Shown here one piece after another: positions 11,276 through 20,400 of a stretch of 64,000 nucleotides of DNA. Under the pieces are notes generated by a model. The model made no database searches. It saw only the letters and a program-made list of their open reading frames with translations, and had not been told where the DNA came from. The position numbers and the translations under genes are program-made. This DNA is from Martinezella miluonensis (lineage in GTDB: Bacteria > Pseudomonadota > Alphaproteobacteria > Rhizobiales > Rhizobiaceae): the NCBI RefSeq assembly GCF_900094545.1, contig NZ_FMAH01000005.1, forward strand, positions 62,001-126,000, in the 5' to 3' direction. Positions within the stretch are counted from its first letter, which is position 1, and each line of letters starts with the position of its first letter.

Positions 11276-12283
11276 TCACGCTGGCGAGGGGCGAGCCCTT
11301 CGCCAGCTGAAGTTCCGCAACAGATTGCGCAGCGGCTTTTCGACCAGCTCGTAGGCAAAGACGCCGAGCAGGGTTCCCAATATCAGGCTGATAAAAGCGA
11401 CGACATCGGAAGGGATCGGTGTCCTCGCCACGAGCTTTAGGATCACCGAGATTGCCAGCGTATGCCATAGGTAGATGGAGTAGGAGGCGTTGCCTAAATA
11501 GGTGAGCGGCGGAATCTCCTGCAGCCTGCCGCTGCGCTCTACCGAGACCATGCCCAGCACCAGCGCTATGGCGAGCGGCCCGCACGTCAGCTCGTTGAAT
11601 TCGAGACCGAGAATCTCGATAGCGGCGAAACCGGCAATCGAGGCAACCATGAGAGCAAGACCCAATCCAAATCCGGGAATGGTCCCTTTCAGCCAGAGCT
11701 GTCCTAGAACCGCACCTGCGACGAATTCGAGAATGATCGGCCTGGTATAGGTGACAAGCAGCGGCGATTCCGGGTGGGTGATGGCGCCGACGATGACGAA
11801 GGCGGCAAAGACGCCGATCAGGCTGCCAAGGCGCAGGCGCCGCGGCAGGAACAGGCAGGCCGCAAAGATGACGTAGAAGAACATCTCGAAGTTCAGCGTC
11901 CATCCCTGCACCAGAATCGGCCATATTTCTCCATTGCTTGCGCTTGGCGAGCGAACGGGAATGAACAGCAGCGAGCCGAAAATATGGCTTGCCGTCAGCT
12001 TCATGCTCGGAAACAGGCCGACAACTGCGCCGCCGATCATGATGGCCGTCACGATCCAGTAGGACGGCGCGATGCGTTGCAGCCGGTCGAGGACGAACTG
12101 AAGCGGCGTCACCGGGCGGCGTTCGCTCATGGTCCACATGATGAAGCCGCTGATGACGAAGAAGATGTCGACGCCGGCTGCTCCGATGCGGAAATGGCCG
12201 CCGCTGCGCTCGGCTGCATGAAACAGCACTACGGCGAGCGCTGCGAAGGCGCGAAGATATTGGATGCCATGAAGCGTTTTCAT
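11276..12283 (-). CDS. exoZ: Succinoglycan acetyltransferase ExoZ (acyltransferase 3 family)
   Basis: 335 residues with about ten membrane segments. The acyltransferase 3 start IQYLRAFAALAVVLFHA contains the catalytic-type His, followed by GVDIFFVISGFIMW. In S. meliloti ExoZ acetylates a glucose of the lipid-linked octasaccharide at the inner membrane. Its ATG overlaps the exoQ stop by four bases (ATGA), so translation is coupled. Position at the end of exoY-F-Q-Z matches the S. meliloti order. In S. meliloti exoB follows; here a sugar importer lies convergent instead. Confidence 0.85.
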   Translation of the reverse strand: MKTLHGIQYLRAFAALAVVLFHAAERSGGHFRIGAAGVDIFFVISGFIMWTMSERRPVTPLQFVLDRLQRIAPSYWIVTAIMIGGAVVGLFPSMKLTASHIFGSLLFIPVRSPSASNGEIWPILVQGWTLNFEMFFYVIFAACLFLPRRLRLGSLIGVFAAFVIVGAITHPESPLLVTYTRPIILEFVAGAVLGQLWLKGTIPGFGLGLALMVASIAGFAAIEILGLEFNELTCGPLAIALVLGMVSVERSGRLQEIPPLTYLGNASYSIYLWHTLAISVILKLVARTPIPSDVVAFISLILGTLLGVFAYELVEKPLRNLLRNFSWRRARPSPA

Positions 12284-13572
12284 CGGCTCGTCTGCGGCCC
12301 CCAGTTTGATGGGGGAGCAAATTCCATCCGCTGTTCGGCATGCGGCGGTGCGCTTATCGGCGCGCGCGTTCGCATGGAGAGCTTTCCTGCCGTGAAATAG
12401 AACAGGAAGGAGCCGACATGGTATGGATTGAGAATATCGATCTCCACGAAGGACCGGATCAGCAACAGGGTCGCGACACCCAGGAGCACGTAGGATTCAT
12501 CGTTTCTGATGTCGCTGAGGAAGCGGTTGATATGGCCGATGAAGGCCGTCAACAGGATCGAGGCAAGCAGGAATACGCCGATAAGGCCTGTTTCCACAGT
12601 CGTTTCGATATAGGTATTGTGGAAATGGAAGCCTGCGCGCGAGGCGATGTAGAACTCTTCCCACAGTCGCTCCGGCTCGGAGAAGCCCTGGACCCAGTAG
12701 GCCTGATAGCCGACCCCGAAGAAGGGGTTTTGCTGCGCTGTCGCGATGCCCTGCTGCCAGAGATAGGTGCGCCCAGTGAGGGTGGAATCCTTGCCGAAGG
12801 CGCCGAGGATGAGATCAACCGCACCGAGATAGACACCGGCAACGGCGAGCACGGCGCCTGATATGGCCACGGTCGCAAACAGCGTTTTGCGCTGCTTCGG
12901 CGACAGGAACAGGATGACGCGCAGGCTGACGCACAATACCACGACCAATCCCGTCGTCAGCACCGATGTCGCCGATGCCGATGCGAGCAGGCAATAGGCC
13001 GACAGTAGGCCGGCAACACCTGCACCCAGCATCCAGATTCGCCGCTCGCCCAAAACAAAAACGGCGGCAAAGGCGAAATATATGCCGAGCGAGGCATAGA
13101 AGCCGAGCTGGTTCTTGGAATCGAAGGCGCCGACGAAGCTGTAGGTTCCGTCTATGGGGTCGTAGGCATAGTAGCCGAACAATATCGAATAGATGAGCAC
13201 GATGCCGGTGCCTGCGATCGCGCCGCGCGCGAGCGTGCGGATATCGAGCGTTCGCATTGCGACCAAGGCGCAGAAGATATGCGTCGTATACTGGATCGCG
13301 GCTCGCGCCGTCGTGGAAGGAACCACCGACCAGAAGATCGACAGGCAAGTGAATACACCGAAGGCGAACAGCCAGAGCTGTCTGTGATAGCTGCCGAGCA
13401 CATTCCGGTAGTCGATCATGACAAGCGGAAACCACAGCGCGTAGTAGAGCAGGATCGAAGGCTGGCCGAAGCGGGAAGAATAAGCAAAGACGAAGAAAGA
13501 CAGAGCAGTCGCCACCATGCCATAGGTGGCGTTGCTGCCTGGACGGACAAAGATCGATTTGGCTATCCGCAT
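12280..13572 (-). CDS. exoQ: Succinoglycan polymerisation protein ExoQ (Wzy / O-antigen ligase family)
   Basis: 430 residues, with about 10-12 hydrophobic helices and a large periplasmic loop (about 290-345, containing NPFFGVGYQAYWV and FHFHNTYIETTVETG) that marks the Wzy_C domain. ExoQ joins exported octasaccharide repeats into high-molecular-weight succinoglycan. It lies nine bases after exoF and overlaps exoZ, in the exoYFQZ operon. Complete, no odd features. Confidence 0.9.
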   Translation of the reverse strand: MRIAKSIFVRPGSNATYGMVATALSFFVFAYSSRFGQPSILLYYALWFPLVMIDYRNVLGSYHRQLWLFAFGVFTCLSIFWSVVPSTTARAAIQYTTHIFCALVAMRTLDIRTLARGAIAGTGIVLIYSILFGYYAYDPIDGTYSFVGAFDSKNQLGFYASLGIYFAFAAVFVLGERRIWMLGAGVAGLLSAYCLLASASATSVLTTGLVVVLCVSLRVILFLSPKQRKTLFATVAISGAVLAVAGVYLGAVDLILGAFGKDSTLTGRTYLWQQGIATAQQNPFFGVGYQAYWVQGFSEPERLWEEFYIASRAGFHFHNTYIETTVETGLIGVFLLASILLTAFIGHINRFLSDIRNDESYVLLGVATLLLIRSFVEIDILNPYHVGSFLFYFTAGKLSMRTRAPISAPPHAEQRMEFAPPSNWGPQTSR

Positions 13573-13581
13573 CGACTTTCC

Positions 13582-14856
13582 CTATCGCATGGCAAGACCG
13601 GTGCTGACCTTGATGAGGTCGCCCGGCAGTACCTGCGTATTTTCCTGGGCCTGGATTTCCTTCGTCTGGCCGTTGTCGCCCCGAATGATCGTATAGACGA
13701 CATTCACACCTTGCCCGCTGGGATCGAGGTTGCTGGTATCGGCAGATTGAGCGACCGCTTCCTGCATGAGAGACTGGCTGGTGGAAAGCTTCAGCTGCAG
13801 CGTTTCGAGCTTTGCATCCGTATCCTGCATGTCCTGGGCCAGAGAACTCTGCCAGTCGTTGTGCAGGGTAATCTCGTCCTGGTTGGCCTTGTTGATATCC
13901 TGCTTGGCCTTCAGTGCAGCCGTCTCGGTATCAAGAAGGGTAGCCTCCAGATCGGAGGCGCGCTGCTCGGCGGAGATGCGGCGAGAGGCGAGCTCCAGAC
14001 CTCTTTCGGCAAGGCTTTCGACCTTGTCGCGGTCGGCTTTGGCCAGATCCAGCTGGCGGCTCTGGGTTTCGTTCTTCTTCCCCAAAGCCTCGACCTCGTT
14101 TTGCAGAAGGGTCTTCAGGTCATCCAACGATTGCATCTGGGTCTTCATACGCTGGCTGCGCGTCTCCATCAGCGCTTTTTCGCTGGCGAGCAGGCCTGTT
14201 GCCTGCGGCAATTGCTTGAGTTCAGCCGGGATCTCGATCTCGTCCTTGCCGGTCAATTCGGCCAGAAGGCGTGCCTTGCGCATCAGCAGCCGCCCGCGCT
14301 CGGCCATGTAGACCACGGCGTCGCCCTTGGCGGTGATGAAATCGCGGGCGAAACGCTGGCCGGCGTCGCCGCGGCGCATGCCCCCGCCAAGGCTCACGGC
14401 CTTGAGCACGGTCAGGTTCGGAACAAAGGGAAATTCTCCCGGATTCTGGACCTCTCCGGAAAGGTAGATCGGTCGAAACTGCGACATTTCGACGGAGGCC
14501 GAGGGCCGATCGCGCAGGCCGAACTGCTTCTGCAGGCCGACGCCGATGGCTTCGGCGATCTCATCCGTCGTCTTGCCCATGGCAGGCAGATCACCGATGA
14601 AAGGGATGGAAACTGAACCGGAAGGGCCGACCGTATAATCGCCCGAGACCACCGCCCAGTCACGGATGGTGCCCTCGGCGGTCTGCCATTCGGCGACGCG
14701 CACATGCAGCTTGTCCATCACACCCAGATGATATCCGGGCAGGTTTTCGGCGTAGGCTGCACCCGATATCGCGCAAGTGCCGAGGACAACGAGAGCCGAA
14801 TATCGGACCGACGTGTATATGCGAGCAAGCCTCTTAGAAGGCTGAAATTCAATCAT
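13582..14856 (-). CDS. exoF: Polysaccharide export/biosynthesis protein ExoF
   Basis: 424 residues, close to S. meliloti ExoF. A signal peptide (about 1-36, AAYA then ENLPGYHLG) precedes a polysaccharide export (Wza-type) domain at about 40-150 with SLBB-like beta segments (PIYLSGEVQNPGEFPF). A long predicted coiled coil covers about 200-370. The family acts in the periplasm with the export complex and is needed with ExoY for the first sugar transfer. It is second in the minus-strand operon, 83 bp after exoY. Confidence 0.9.
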   Translation of the reverse strand: MIEFQPSKRLARIYTSVRYSALVVLGTCAISGAAYAENLPGYHLGVMDKLHVRVAEWQTAEGTIRDWAVVSGDYTVGPSGSVSIPFIGDLPAMGKTTDEIAEAIGVGLQKQFGLRDRPSASVEMSQFRPIYLSGEVQNPGEFPFVPNLTVLKAVSLGGGMRRGDAGQRFARDFITAKGDAVVYMAERGRLLMRKARLLAELTGKDEIEIPAELKQLPQATGLLASEKALMETRSQRMKTQMQSLDDLKTLLQNEVEALGKKNETQSRQLDLAKADRDKVESLAERGLELASRRISAEQRASDLEATLLDTETAALKAKQDINKANQDEITLHNDWQSSLAQDMQDTDAKLETLQLKLSTSQSLMQEAVAQSADTSNLDPSGQGVNVVYTIIRGDNGQTKEIQAQENTQVLPGDLIKVSTGLAMR

Positions 14857-14885
14857 GCAGGATCTTCCCTGTTAATAGATCGCAG

Positions 14886-14924
14886 TCCCGTCAGTACGGG
14901 AAACCGCAGGACACATCCTGCGGT
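14886..14924 (-). other. Two tandem hairpins between exoY and exoF
   Basis: Two perfect inverted repeats side by side in the exoY-exoF gap: TCCCGT-CAGT-ACGGGA (14886-14901) and ACCGCAGGA-CACA-TCCTGCGGT (14903-14924). Neither is followed by a T-run on the minus strand, so they do not look like a standard terminator. They could protect upstream exoY message or set the ExoY:ExoF ratio (inference). Confidence 0.7.
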
Positions 14925-14939
14925 CACTGCAGGTCGTCA

Positions 14940-15620
14940 TCAGTAGCTGCCACGTGACAGGCAGACGGCCGGGATGGTTTTGGCGATGATCATCATGTCG
15001 CTGCTGAGCGACCAGTTCTTGACGTAATGCGCATCGAAGGCCACGCGGCTTTCATAGGAGACGTCATTGCGGCCGCTGACCTGCCAGAGGCCGGTCAGGC
15101 CGGGGCGGGACTGCAGATAGTAGATCGCCGAAGTCTCATAGAGCTCGAGCTCGTCTTCCACGACGGGACGTGGACCGACGACACTCATCTCGCCGCGGAT
15201 GATGTTGATCAACTGCGGCAGTTCGTCGAGGCTCAGCTTGCGCAGCACGGCGCCGACGAGGGTTACTCGCGGGTCGTTCTGCAGCTTGCGCGTGGCACGC
15301 CACTCTTCCATAGCTTTTGGGTTGGCTTGCAAGTGAGCCTGAAGAACCTTGTCTCCGTTGACGACCATTGTCCTGAACTTCAGGCAGCGGAAGCTTTTGC
15401 CGTTGTGACCGATGCGGCGGTGGCCGTAAAAGGCCGGACCCCGATCGGAAAGTTTCACCAGCAACATCAGCATCAGGAAGAGAGGGCTGATGAAAACCAG
15501 TGCAGTCATTGCGGCGGAGACGTCGAAAACGCGCTTTAGTACTCCACCTGTGGGCGGAAAGACATCGCTTTCCGTAGCGCTGAAAAAAGCCGATGCGGCC
15601 GATCTCGTCGCAGACTTCAT
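14940..15620 (-). CDS. exoY: Undecaprenyl-phosphate galactose phosphotransferase ExoY
   Basis: 226 residues starting MKSATRSAASAFF, the length of S. meliloti ExoY. It transfers galactose-1-phosphate to undecaprenyl phosphate at the inner membrane, the first step of succinoglycan repeat synthesis. Seen: one N-terminal membrane helix (about 35-57) and the bacterial sugar transferase motifs CLKFRTM, KLSLDELPQLINIIRGEMSVVGPRP and SRPGLTGLWQVSGR. ATG 15620 is chosen because GGAG lies eight bases upstream; an in-frame ATG at 15638 has no such site. The promoter must lie in the long AT-rich gap shared with exoX. Confidence 0.95.
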   Translation of the reverse strand: MKSATRSAASAFFSATESDVFPPTGGVLKRVFDVSAAMTALVFISPLFLMLMLLVKLSDRGPAFYGHRRIGHNGKSFRCLKFRTMVVNGDKVLQAHLQANPKAMEEWRATRKLQNDPRVTLVGAVLRKLSLDELPQLINIIRGEMSVVGPRPVVEDELELYETSAIYYLQSRPGLTGLWQVSGRNDVSYESRVAFDAHYVKNWSLSSDMMIIAKTIPAVCLSRGSY

Positions 15621-16352
15621 AGAGAAAACTCCATTCATGTTGGCGAATTGGTCGGAAATTCTCGGACGTGTAATTAGAGCTTTGATGGCAGGAGTGTAGG
15701 CGGTGATTTTGACTTTTTAATCCAAACTTTTGTAGCGATATGGCATGGCGGTATATTGATACCTCATCATTAGTGGGTCCATTTAAATCAGCGATTTTCT
15801 ATATATGCGGTCTACTGTATCGAGCTGCGTATAAAGCCTGTGCCGACAGCTCATTTGCGTCGCCAATGATGCTTTTCGAGAATTTTATAGGTGTCGAAGG
15901 GCAAGCTATTCATTATCTTTGGCTTCTCTAGCCTTCCCGTCGCTTTCGATGCCGCAAGTGCACACTTGATTCATCACCTGGATATATTGCACTGCAATAA
16001 TATATTGCGGCGCACATTACTGACGGCTCTCACTCCCGCACTTTGTAATAAAAGTTGATTGAATTGCGACGAAAGCCGCGACCTCGAAACGGCCGGTAGG
16101 TATCCATGAGATTGTGTCGTTTGGGTGAGGCACTCTATGGATGAAGGCGGGAAAACGAACAAATTCAATTGTAACTATAATCGACGCGTAGTTTTAACGA
16201 GCCTGGCGCTAGGATCGTGTCAATTCGTAACGGATCATCGTGACTTGGTTGAATCTCAATGAATCATAAAATATATTTGACCTACAGGTCTGATAATGGA
16301 GGAAAGACCTTGATCGCATTTTTTCCAATGGCTGGGCGGGCGAGGTAACATT
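15621..16352. promoter_or_regulatory. Long AT-rich divergent region between exoY and exoX
   Basis: 732 bp without a convincing gene, clearly richer in A/T than its neighbours. It carries the palindrome TATTGCA-C-TGCAATA at 15985-15999 followed by a repeated TATATTGC at 16001-16008. In S. meliloti the corresponding region carries promoters for exoX and exoY and is bound by MucR, which prefers AT-rich DNA, so it is a plausible hub of EPS control here. Short open frames at 15740-15931 and 15974-16168 have no recognisable content. Confidence 0.6.
15985..15999. promoter_or_regulatory. Perfect 15-bp palindrome, candidate operator
   Basis: TATTGCACTGCAATA has seven-base arms around one central C and lies between exoY and exoX. 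The half-site TATTGC recurs at 16003-16008. Shape and position fit a dimeric regulator site; the binding protein is unknown. Confidence 0.5.
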
Positions 16353-16643
16353 ATGTATGCGCCGCGCGTTTTCATCAGCATGCTGGGCACGCTGGTCGTA
16401 TTTGCCATCGCGACTTACTTTCTGACGAACTCTCTTTCGACGACCCTCATCGAAACGGCCATCTGCGCTGTGCTTCTGCAGATCGGTTATTTTCTCGGTG
16501 TGCTCTACCTCGTTTGGAAAGAGCGAAAGGCCCAGCTTGCGTTATTGAACGAGAATAAGGCTGCAGCGCCGATTGCCGAAGACACGAGCGTCGGCGGTAT
16601 GCCGGCACCCGGCCTCAAGCGTTCCGAACCATTCAACCCCTGA
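16353..16643 (+). CDS. exoX: Exopolysaccharide production repressor ExoX (SyrA/PsiA-like)
   Basis: 96 residues with two membrane helices (about 6-24 and 29-53), then a charged cytoplasmic tail with KERKAQLALLNENKAA. Size, topology and location beside exoY match ExoX of Sinorhizobium, a small inner-membrane protein that lowers EPS output when in excess over ExoY, probably post-translationally. GAGG lies seven bases before the ATG. It is transcribed away from exoY and toward exoU. Confidence 0.85.
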   Translation: MYAPRVFISMLGTLVVFAIATYFLTNSLSTTLIETAICAVLLQIGYFLGVLYLVWKERKAQLALLNENKAAAPIAEDTSVGGMPAPGLKRSEPFNP

Positions 16644-16733
16644 CGGACGCACCCAGCCATATCTTTTGCCGGCCGACAGGTTGCCGGATCTAAGCCATGT
16701 CCTAAGTCTCCGGCAGAACCATTGGAGGCTGAC

Positions 16734-17741
16734 GTGACCGACAGTGCAGAAACGAGTGTCTGTGTAATCATCGCTGCAAAGAATGCCGGCGACACCATCG
16801 GGCTTGCCATTACATCGGCCCTTCGGGAGCCGGAAGTCGCCGAAGTCGTCGTTATCGACGACGGTTCGACAGACGGTACTGCGGCGATTGCCGCCCGAGC
16901 GGATGATGGCAGCGGCAGGCTCATAGTCCGCGAATTCGAAAAGAACCGTGGCCCCGCCGCAGCGCGCAATCACGCCATAGAAATATCCACGGCTCCGCTG
17001 ATCGGTATCCTCGACGCCGATGATTTCTTTTTCCCCGGGCGCTTCAAGTCACTGCTTGCAGATGACGACTGGGACTTCGTTGCCGACAACATCGCTTTCG
17101 TCAGCGCCGATACCGTACCGGAGGCGCATGCCAGGCTCGACCATTTCGATGCGAGGCCACGATTTCTCGATCTCGTCGCCTTCGTCGAAGGCAATATCTC
17201 CAAGCGTGGCGTCCGTCGCGGCGAGATCGGCTTCCTGAAGCCGCTCATGCGCCGTTCCTTTCTGGAGGCACATGGTCTGCGCTACAACGAAGCGCTGCGA
17301 CTGGGGGAGGACTACGATCTCTATGCCCGCGCACTCGCCAAGGCCGCGCGCTATAAGATCATCCACAGCTGCGGCTACGGCGCGGTGGTTCGTGGCGATT
17401 CCCTCAGCGGCCGGCACAGAACCGAGGATCTGCGGCGGCTTTACGAAGCGGATCGGGCGATCCTTGCGAAAGGCGGCCTGTCGTCGCCTGATGCCGCCGC
17501 GATCCGCCGCCATGAGCGGCATGTTCGTGATCGCTACGAGCTACGGCATTTCCTGGACATCAAATCACAGTCGGGCCTCGCGGCGGCGGCGAGCTACGCG
17601 CTTGGCCACCCCTTTGCCATCCCGGCCATAGCAGGCGGGATCCTTGCAGACAAAACCGAGCGCTTCCGCAAGGGCGTTTCGCCGATCGCGCATTCGGGAG
17701 AAAACGGCCTGCGTTATCTTCTGCAGGCCGCTCCTGAATAG
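16734..17741 (+). CDS. exoU: Glycosyltransferase family 2, ExoU
   Basis: 335 residues, GT-A fold: SVCVIIAAKNAGDTIGLAI at the N terminus, the nucleotide-binding DDGSTDG near residue 45, and the metal motif LDADDFFFPGR near 90. In S. meliloti ExoU adds the sixth sugar (beta-1,6 glucose) of the octasaccharide. GTG 16734 is chosen for GGAGG five bases upstream; TTG 16722 is also in frame. It follows exoX by 90 bp and converges on exoV, as expected for the cluster. Confidence 0.87.
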   Translation: MTDSAETSVCVIIAAKNAGDTIGLAITSALREPEVAEVVVIDDGSTDGTAAIAARADDGSGRLIVREFEKNRGPAAARNHAIEISTAPLIGILDADDFFFPGRFKSLLADDDWDFVADNIAFVSADTVPEAHARLDHFDARPRFLDLVAFVEGNISKRGVRRGEIGFLKPLMRRSFLEAHGLRYNEALRLGEDYDLYARALAKAARYKIIHSCGYGAVVRGDSLSGRHRTEDLRRLYEADRAILAKGGLSSPDAAAIRRHERHVRDRYELRHFLDIKSQSGLAAAASYALGHPFAIPAIAGGILADKTERFRKGVSPIAHSGENGLRYLLQAAPE

Positions 17742-17753
17742 AGGTATCGCGAT

Positions 17754-18698
17754 TTACAGATAATCGCGGCGCACGCCTTCGATGACATTCAGGAGGCGCT
17801 CCTTGCAGGCCGCAAGTGCGCCGTCCTTGCTCAATTGCGGCTTTGCCTTGCTCGCCTGCCAGAGAGCAAGCGTCGAGGGCATGGCGAGCGCCTGTTTCGC
17901 CATCACCCGAAGCGTGGTCTGCTCGGGGTCGGCAAGCAGGACGGTTTCCCCGTGCCGCCGCTTTTCGATATCCGCCGTCGCTTGCTGATTGCGTTCGAAG
18001 CCGACGCCCCAGAACTTGGCACCCTTGGCGATCGCTTCGGCACGGGTGGAGACGGGAATGTGCTTCGGCGCATAGGTGACGCCGAGCGAACGCGCCCAGT
18101 CGTTCCATTTGAAGCTGTTGATCGAGCGCGAGGAACTGACCGCAATCCACGGAACGCGGAATGCGTCGGCAAGGATGGCGCCATGCATGGATTCCGCCAC
18201 GATCAGCTCGGATGTCGCAATCTCGCGGATCACGGCTTTCGCCTCGCCGCGAGGGTCGAGATAGGAAAGCCCGACGGTCTTGCAGATCTCGGGCCAGATA
18301 CCGGCGGCAGCGGATTCCCAATGCGGTATGAAGGTGCGCCGGCCTGATTTCGACAGGTTTTGGAATTCCGGCATCTCCGTCACGAGCACGGCCGGGTCGA
18401 CAATGCCCATTTCGACCGGCAGGCCGGCCTTTTGCGCCGTCAGCGGGCCACGAACGCAGCGGACGTCCCATTGCGACCGGTCACCCATGTCGGGAAGCGA
18501 GCCGTAGCCGAAGCCGCTGCCGATGACGAGCTTGCGCCCGTCGGCGGGCAGGATCTCCGTGTTGAGGACGGTGCCGACACCGACCAGCATGGTCTCTTCA
18601 TGAACATTGCGAAGGCCGGGAAGCAGGAAGTCCCAGAGCCAGAGATTGAGGTCGTCACCGAAATTGCCATGGGTGGATTCCCAGTGGAACGGCTTCAT
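17754..18698 (-). CDS. exoV: Succinoglycan pyruvyl (ketal) transferase ExoV
   Basis: 314 residues, polysaccharide pyruvyl transferase family. The N-terminal HGNFGDDLNLWLWDFLLPG and the later VIGSGFGYG, RCVRGPLTAQKAGLP and ESMHGAILADAFRVPWIAV are characteristic of the family. It attaches pyruvate as a ketal to the terminal glucose, which polymerisation and export require in S. meliloti. ATG 18698 follows AAGGAG by six bases; an upstream in-frame ATG at 18743 is less likely. It lies downstream of exoW on the minus strand. Confidence 0.9.
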   Translation of the reverse strand: MKPFHWESTHGNFGDDLNLWLWDFLLPGLRNVHEETMLVGVGTVLNTEILPADGRKLVIGSGFGYGSLPDMGDRSQWDVRCVRGPLTAQKAGLPVEMGIVDPAVLVTEMPEFQNLSKSGRRTFIPHWESAAAGIWPEICKTVGLSYLDPRGEAKAVIREIATSELIVAESMHGAILADAFRVPWIAVSSSRSINSFKWNDWARSLGVTYAPKHIPVSTRAEAIAKGAKFWGVGFERNQQATADIEKRRHGETVLLADPEQTTLRVMAKQALAMPSTLALWQASKAKPQLSKDGALAACKERLLNVIEGVRRDYL

Positions 18699-18786
18699 GA
18701 AGGACTCCTTGCTGATCCAAACGATAGCGGGGGCATGCCGCAATATCTTCGATGCGGCATGAGCAGCCTATGCTGCGCTGCAAAAT

Positions 18787-19746
18787 CTAGGGCGCGAGTT
18801 TGCCGACGGCAAGCTGCATGGCGCTTTGTAAAATTCCCGGGTCGCGCAAAGCCCATTTCGCCAGCAGTGCGATCTGCGGCATGCGCCGGCTTTTCACCTG
18901 CCGTGCCTGGCTCCAGAGCGCCTGGCGGCGGGCACGGTTCTTATAGAGCCTGATGGCGGCGACATCCTGCGGCCGTCGCGAAAATCTCTGCTCCAGCGTA
19001 TTGAGTGCCGTCCAGGTGTTGAACTGCTGGCGCAGGAACTGCGGCGAGTCATTGTCGATACTGTGAAAGATATTCACGCCTTCGCCGCGCAGCGCGCCGG
19101 CGTCTTCGCACAGCAGCACGCGCTTGGCAGCAAGGATGCAGTCGCAGAAGAAAAGCACGTCTTCTGCCGCCAGCCGCAATGTCGGCTCGAAGCGGATCTT
19201 CTCGAAAAGCGGGCGCCCGATCACCATGCAGGACATGTGCAGGAAGCTCCAATCCTGCAGCATGACGCTGGCGATATTGGGGATCTCGACCACGGTCGGC
19301 CTGTCCGACAATCGCACCGTATCGGCCGATTTCCCGATTTCCGCGATGCTGAAATGATAATAGAACTCCTTGCCGCCATCGATGGAGTCCCAATAGCAAT
19401 CGGCGTTGTAGTGGGTCAGCGTGCCGAATGCATTGCTGAGGTGCTCCGGTGCCCATTCGTCATCGGAGTCGAGGAACGCCACGAACCTGCTTTCGGCGGG
19501 CACGTTGTTGAGGCCGGTGTTGCGTGCGCCTCCTGGTCCCGCATTGCTCTGGCGGATCACCCGGATGTGCTTTCGCTCCTTGCTGCTCAGCGATTGCAGC
19601 TCTTTTTCTGCCGGAAGCGGTGATTCATCGTCGACAATGAGAATATCGAAATCCTGAAATGTCTGCTGGGATATCGATCTCAAGGCGCGCTGCAGAACGC
19701 CGGTTTGCTTCTGATAGAACGGAATAACAATCGTGATTGACGCCAT
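18787..19746 (-). CDS. exoW: Glycosyltransferase family 2, ExoW
   Basis: 319 residues, GT-A fold: ITIVIPFYQKQTGVLQRALRSI at the N terminus, LIVDDESPLPAEKE near 36, and FLDSDDEWAPEHL near 90. In S. meliloti ExoW adds the seventh, and perhaps also the eighth, glucose through beta-1,3 bonds. It is the first gene of an exoW-exoV pair. The upstream gap of 654 bp lies where exoT and exoI sit in S. meliloti. Confidence 0.88.
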   Translation of the reverse strand: MASITIVIPFYQKQTGVLQRALRSISQQTFQDFDILIVDDESPLPAEKELQSLSSKERKHIRVIRQSNAGPGGARNTGLNNVPAESRFVAFLDSDDEWAPEHLSNAFGTLTHYNADCYWDSIDGGKEFYYHFSIAEIGKSADTVRLSDRPTVVEIPNIASVMLQDWSFLHMSCMVIGRPLFEKIRFEPTLRLAAEDVLFFCDCILAAKRVLLCEDAGALRGEGVNIFHSIDNDSPQFLRQQFNTWTALNTLEQRFSRRPQDVAAIRLYKNRARRQALWSQARQVKSRRMPQIALLAKWALRDPGILQSAMQLAVGKLAP

Positions 19747-20400
19747 TTTCCCGCCTTTACGGTTTCGATTCAGGGGCTTGTGGTGTCGTCTCTTGCGGAC
19801 GTAACCAGCGGCTTTTCGGCTGCATCAACCGCCATTCTCCGGTTGCCTAACCGGCAGTGAATGCCGCCGTGACGCCATCAGGTAGCGCCGATTCGATGCG
19901 GAGCAATGTTGAAGAGCGAGATTTTCTGGAACTTTATTCACACAAGGCAGAGATCACCGAACTGCGCGTCGCTGAACCATGATGACGTATTGCGCGCCGG
20001 GATCGGACGTTGCTGCATCCATGAGGGGAGAGATGTGAAGAAACTTTCCCACAAGGATTGCAGCTTTGTCGCATTTTGGTCATTCTTCACACTCCGAAAT
20101 CTGCTGCGCTGCAAAAAATCTTCATCCTCCGGCAAAAAAATCAAGGTGGGCTGAACGCTTCACCCAACAGCCGGCGTCCGGATATCGAATGACGCCTAAA
20201 TGCCTTTCACAGCAAGGCTTTTCTTCGATCTAAATCGATTGTTTCATCCTGGAGGCGGCGCAACACGGCGTTCCCGGCACCTGCTTGCACGCCATTTTCC
20301 GCTCATTTTTGCTGCGCTGCCATATTCCCTTTCCAAAGAGCGCCCTAGGTTATCGTCTGCGAGCCTTGCTCTGCTCTCATTGAAACGGCTGCGAGGGGGG
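19747..20400. promoter_or_regulatory. Divergent non-coding region between exoW and exoH
   Basis: 654 bp with no recognisable gene. In the S. meliloti exo cluster exoT (flippase-like) and exoI (thermonuclease-like) are expected between exoW and exoH; no trace of either is legible here. The region should hold divergent promoters for exoWV and the exoHKLAMONP operon. An open frame continues upstream of exoH to 20200, but its translation does not look like part of the acyltransferase. Confidence 0.6.

Noticed and set aside
15740..16168. Small open frames in the exoY-exoX gap
   Set aside because: They lack good ribosome sites and any recognisable sequence; the region is better explained as regulatory DNA.
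20200..20400. N-terminal extension of exoH to 20200
   Set aside because: The extra 67 residues are low-complexity and Arg/Leu-rich, with no membrane-start pattern; the conserved acyltransferase start follows ATG 20401.
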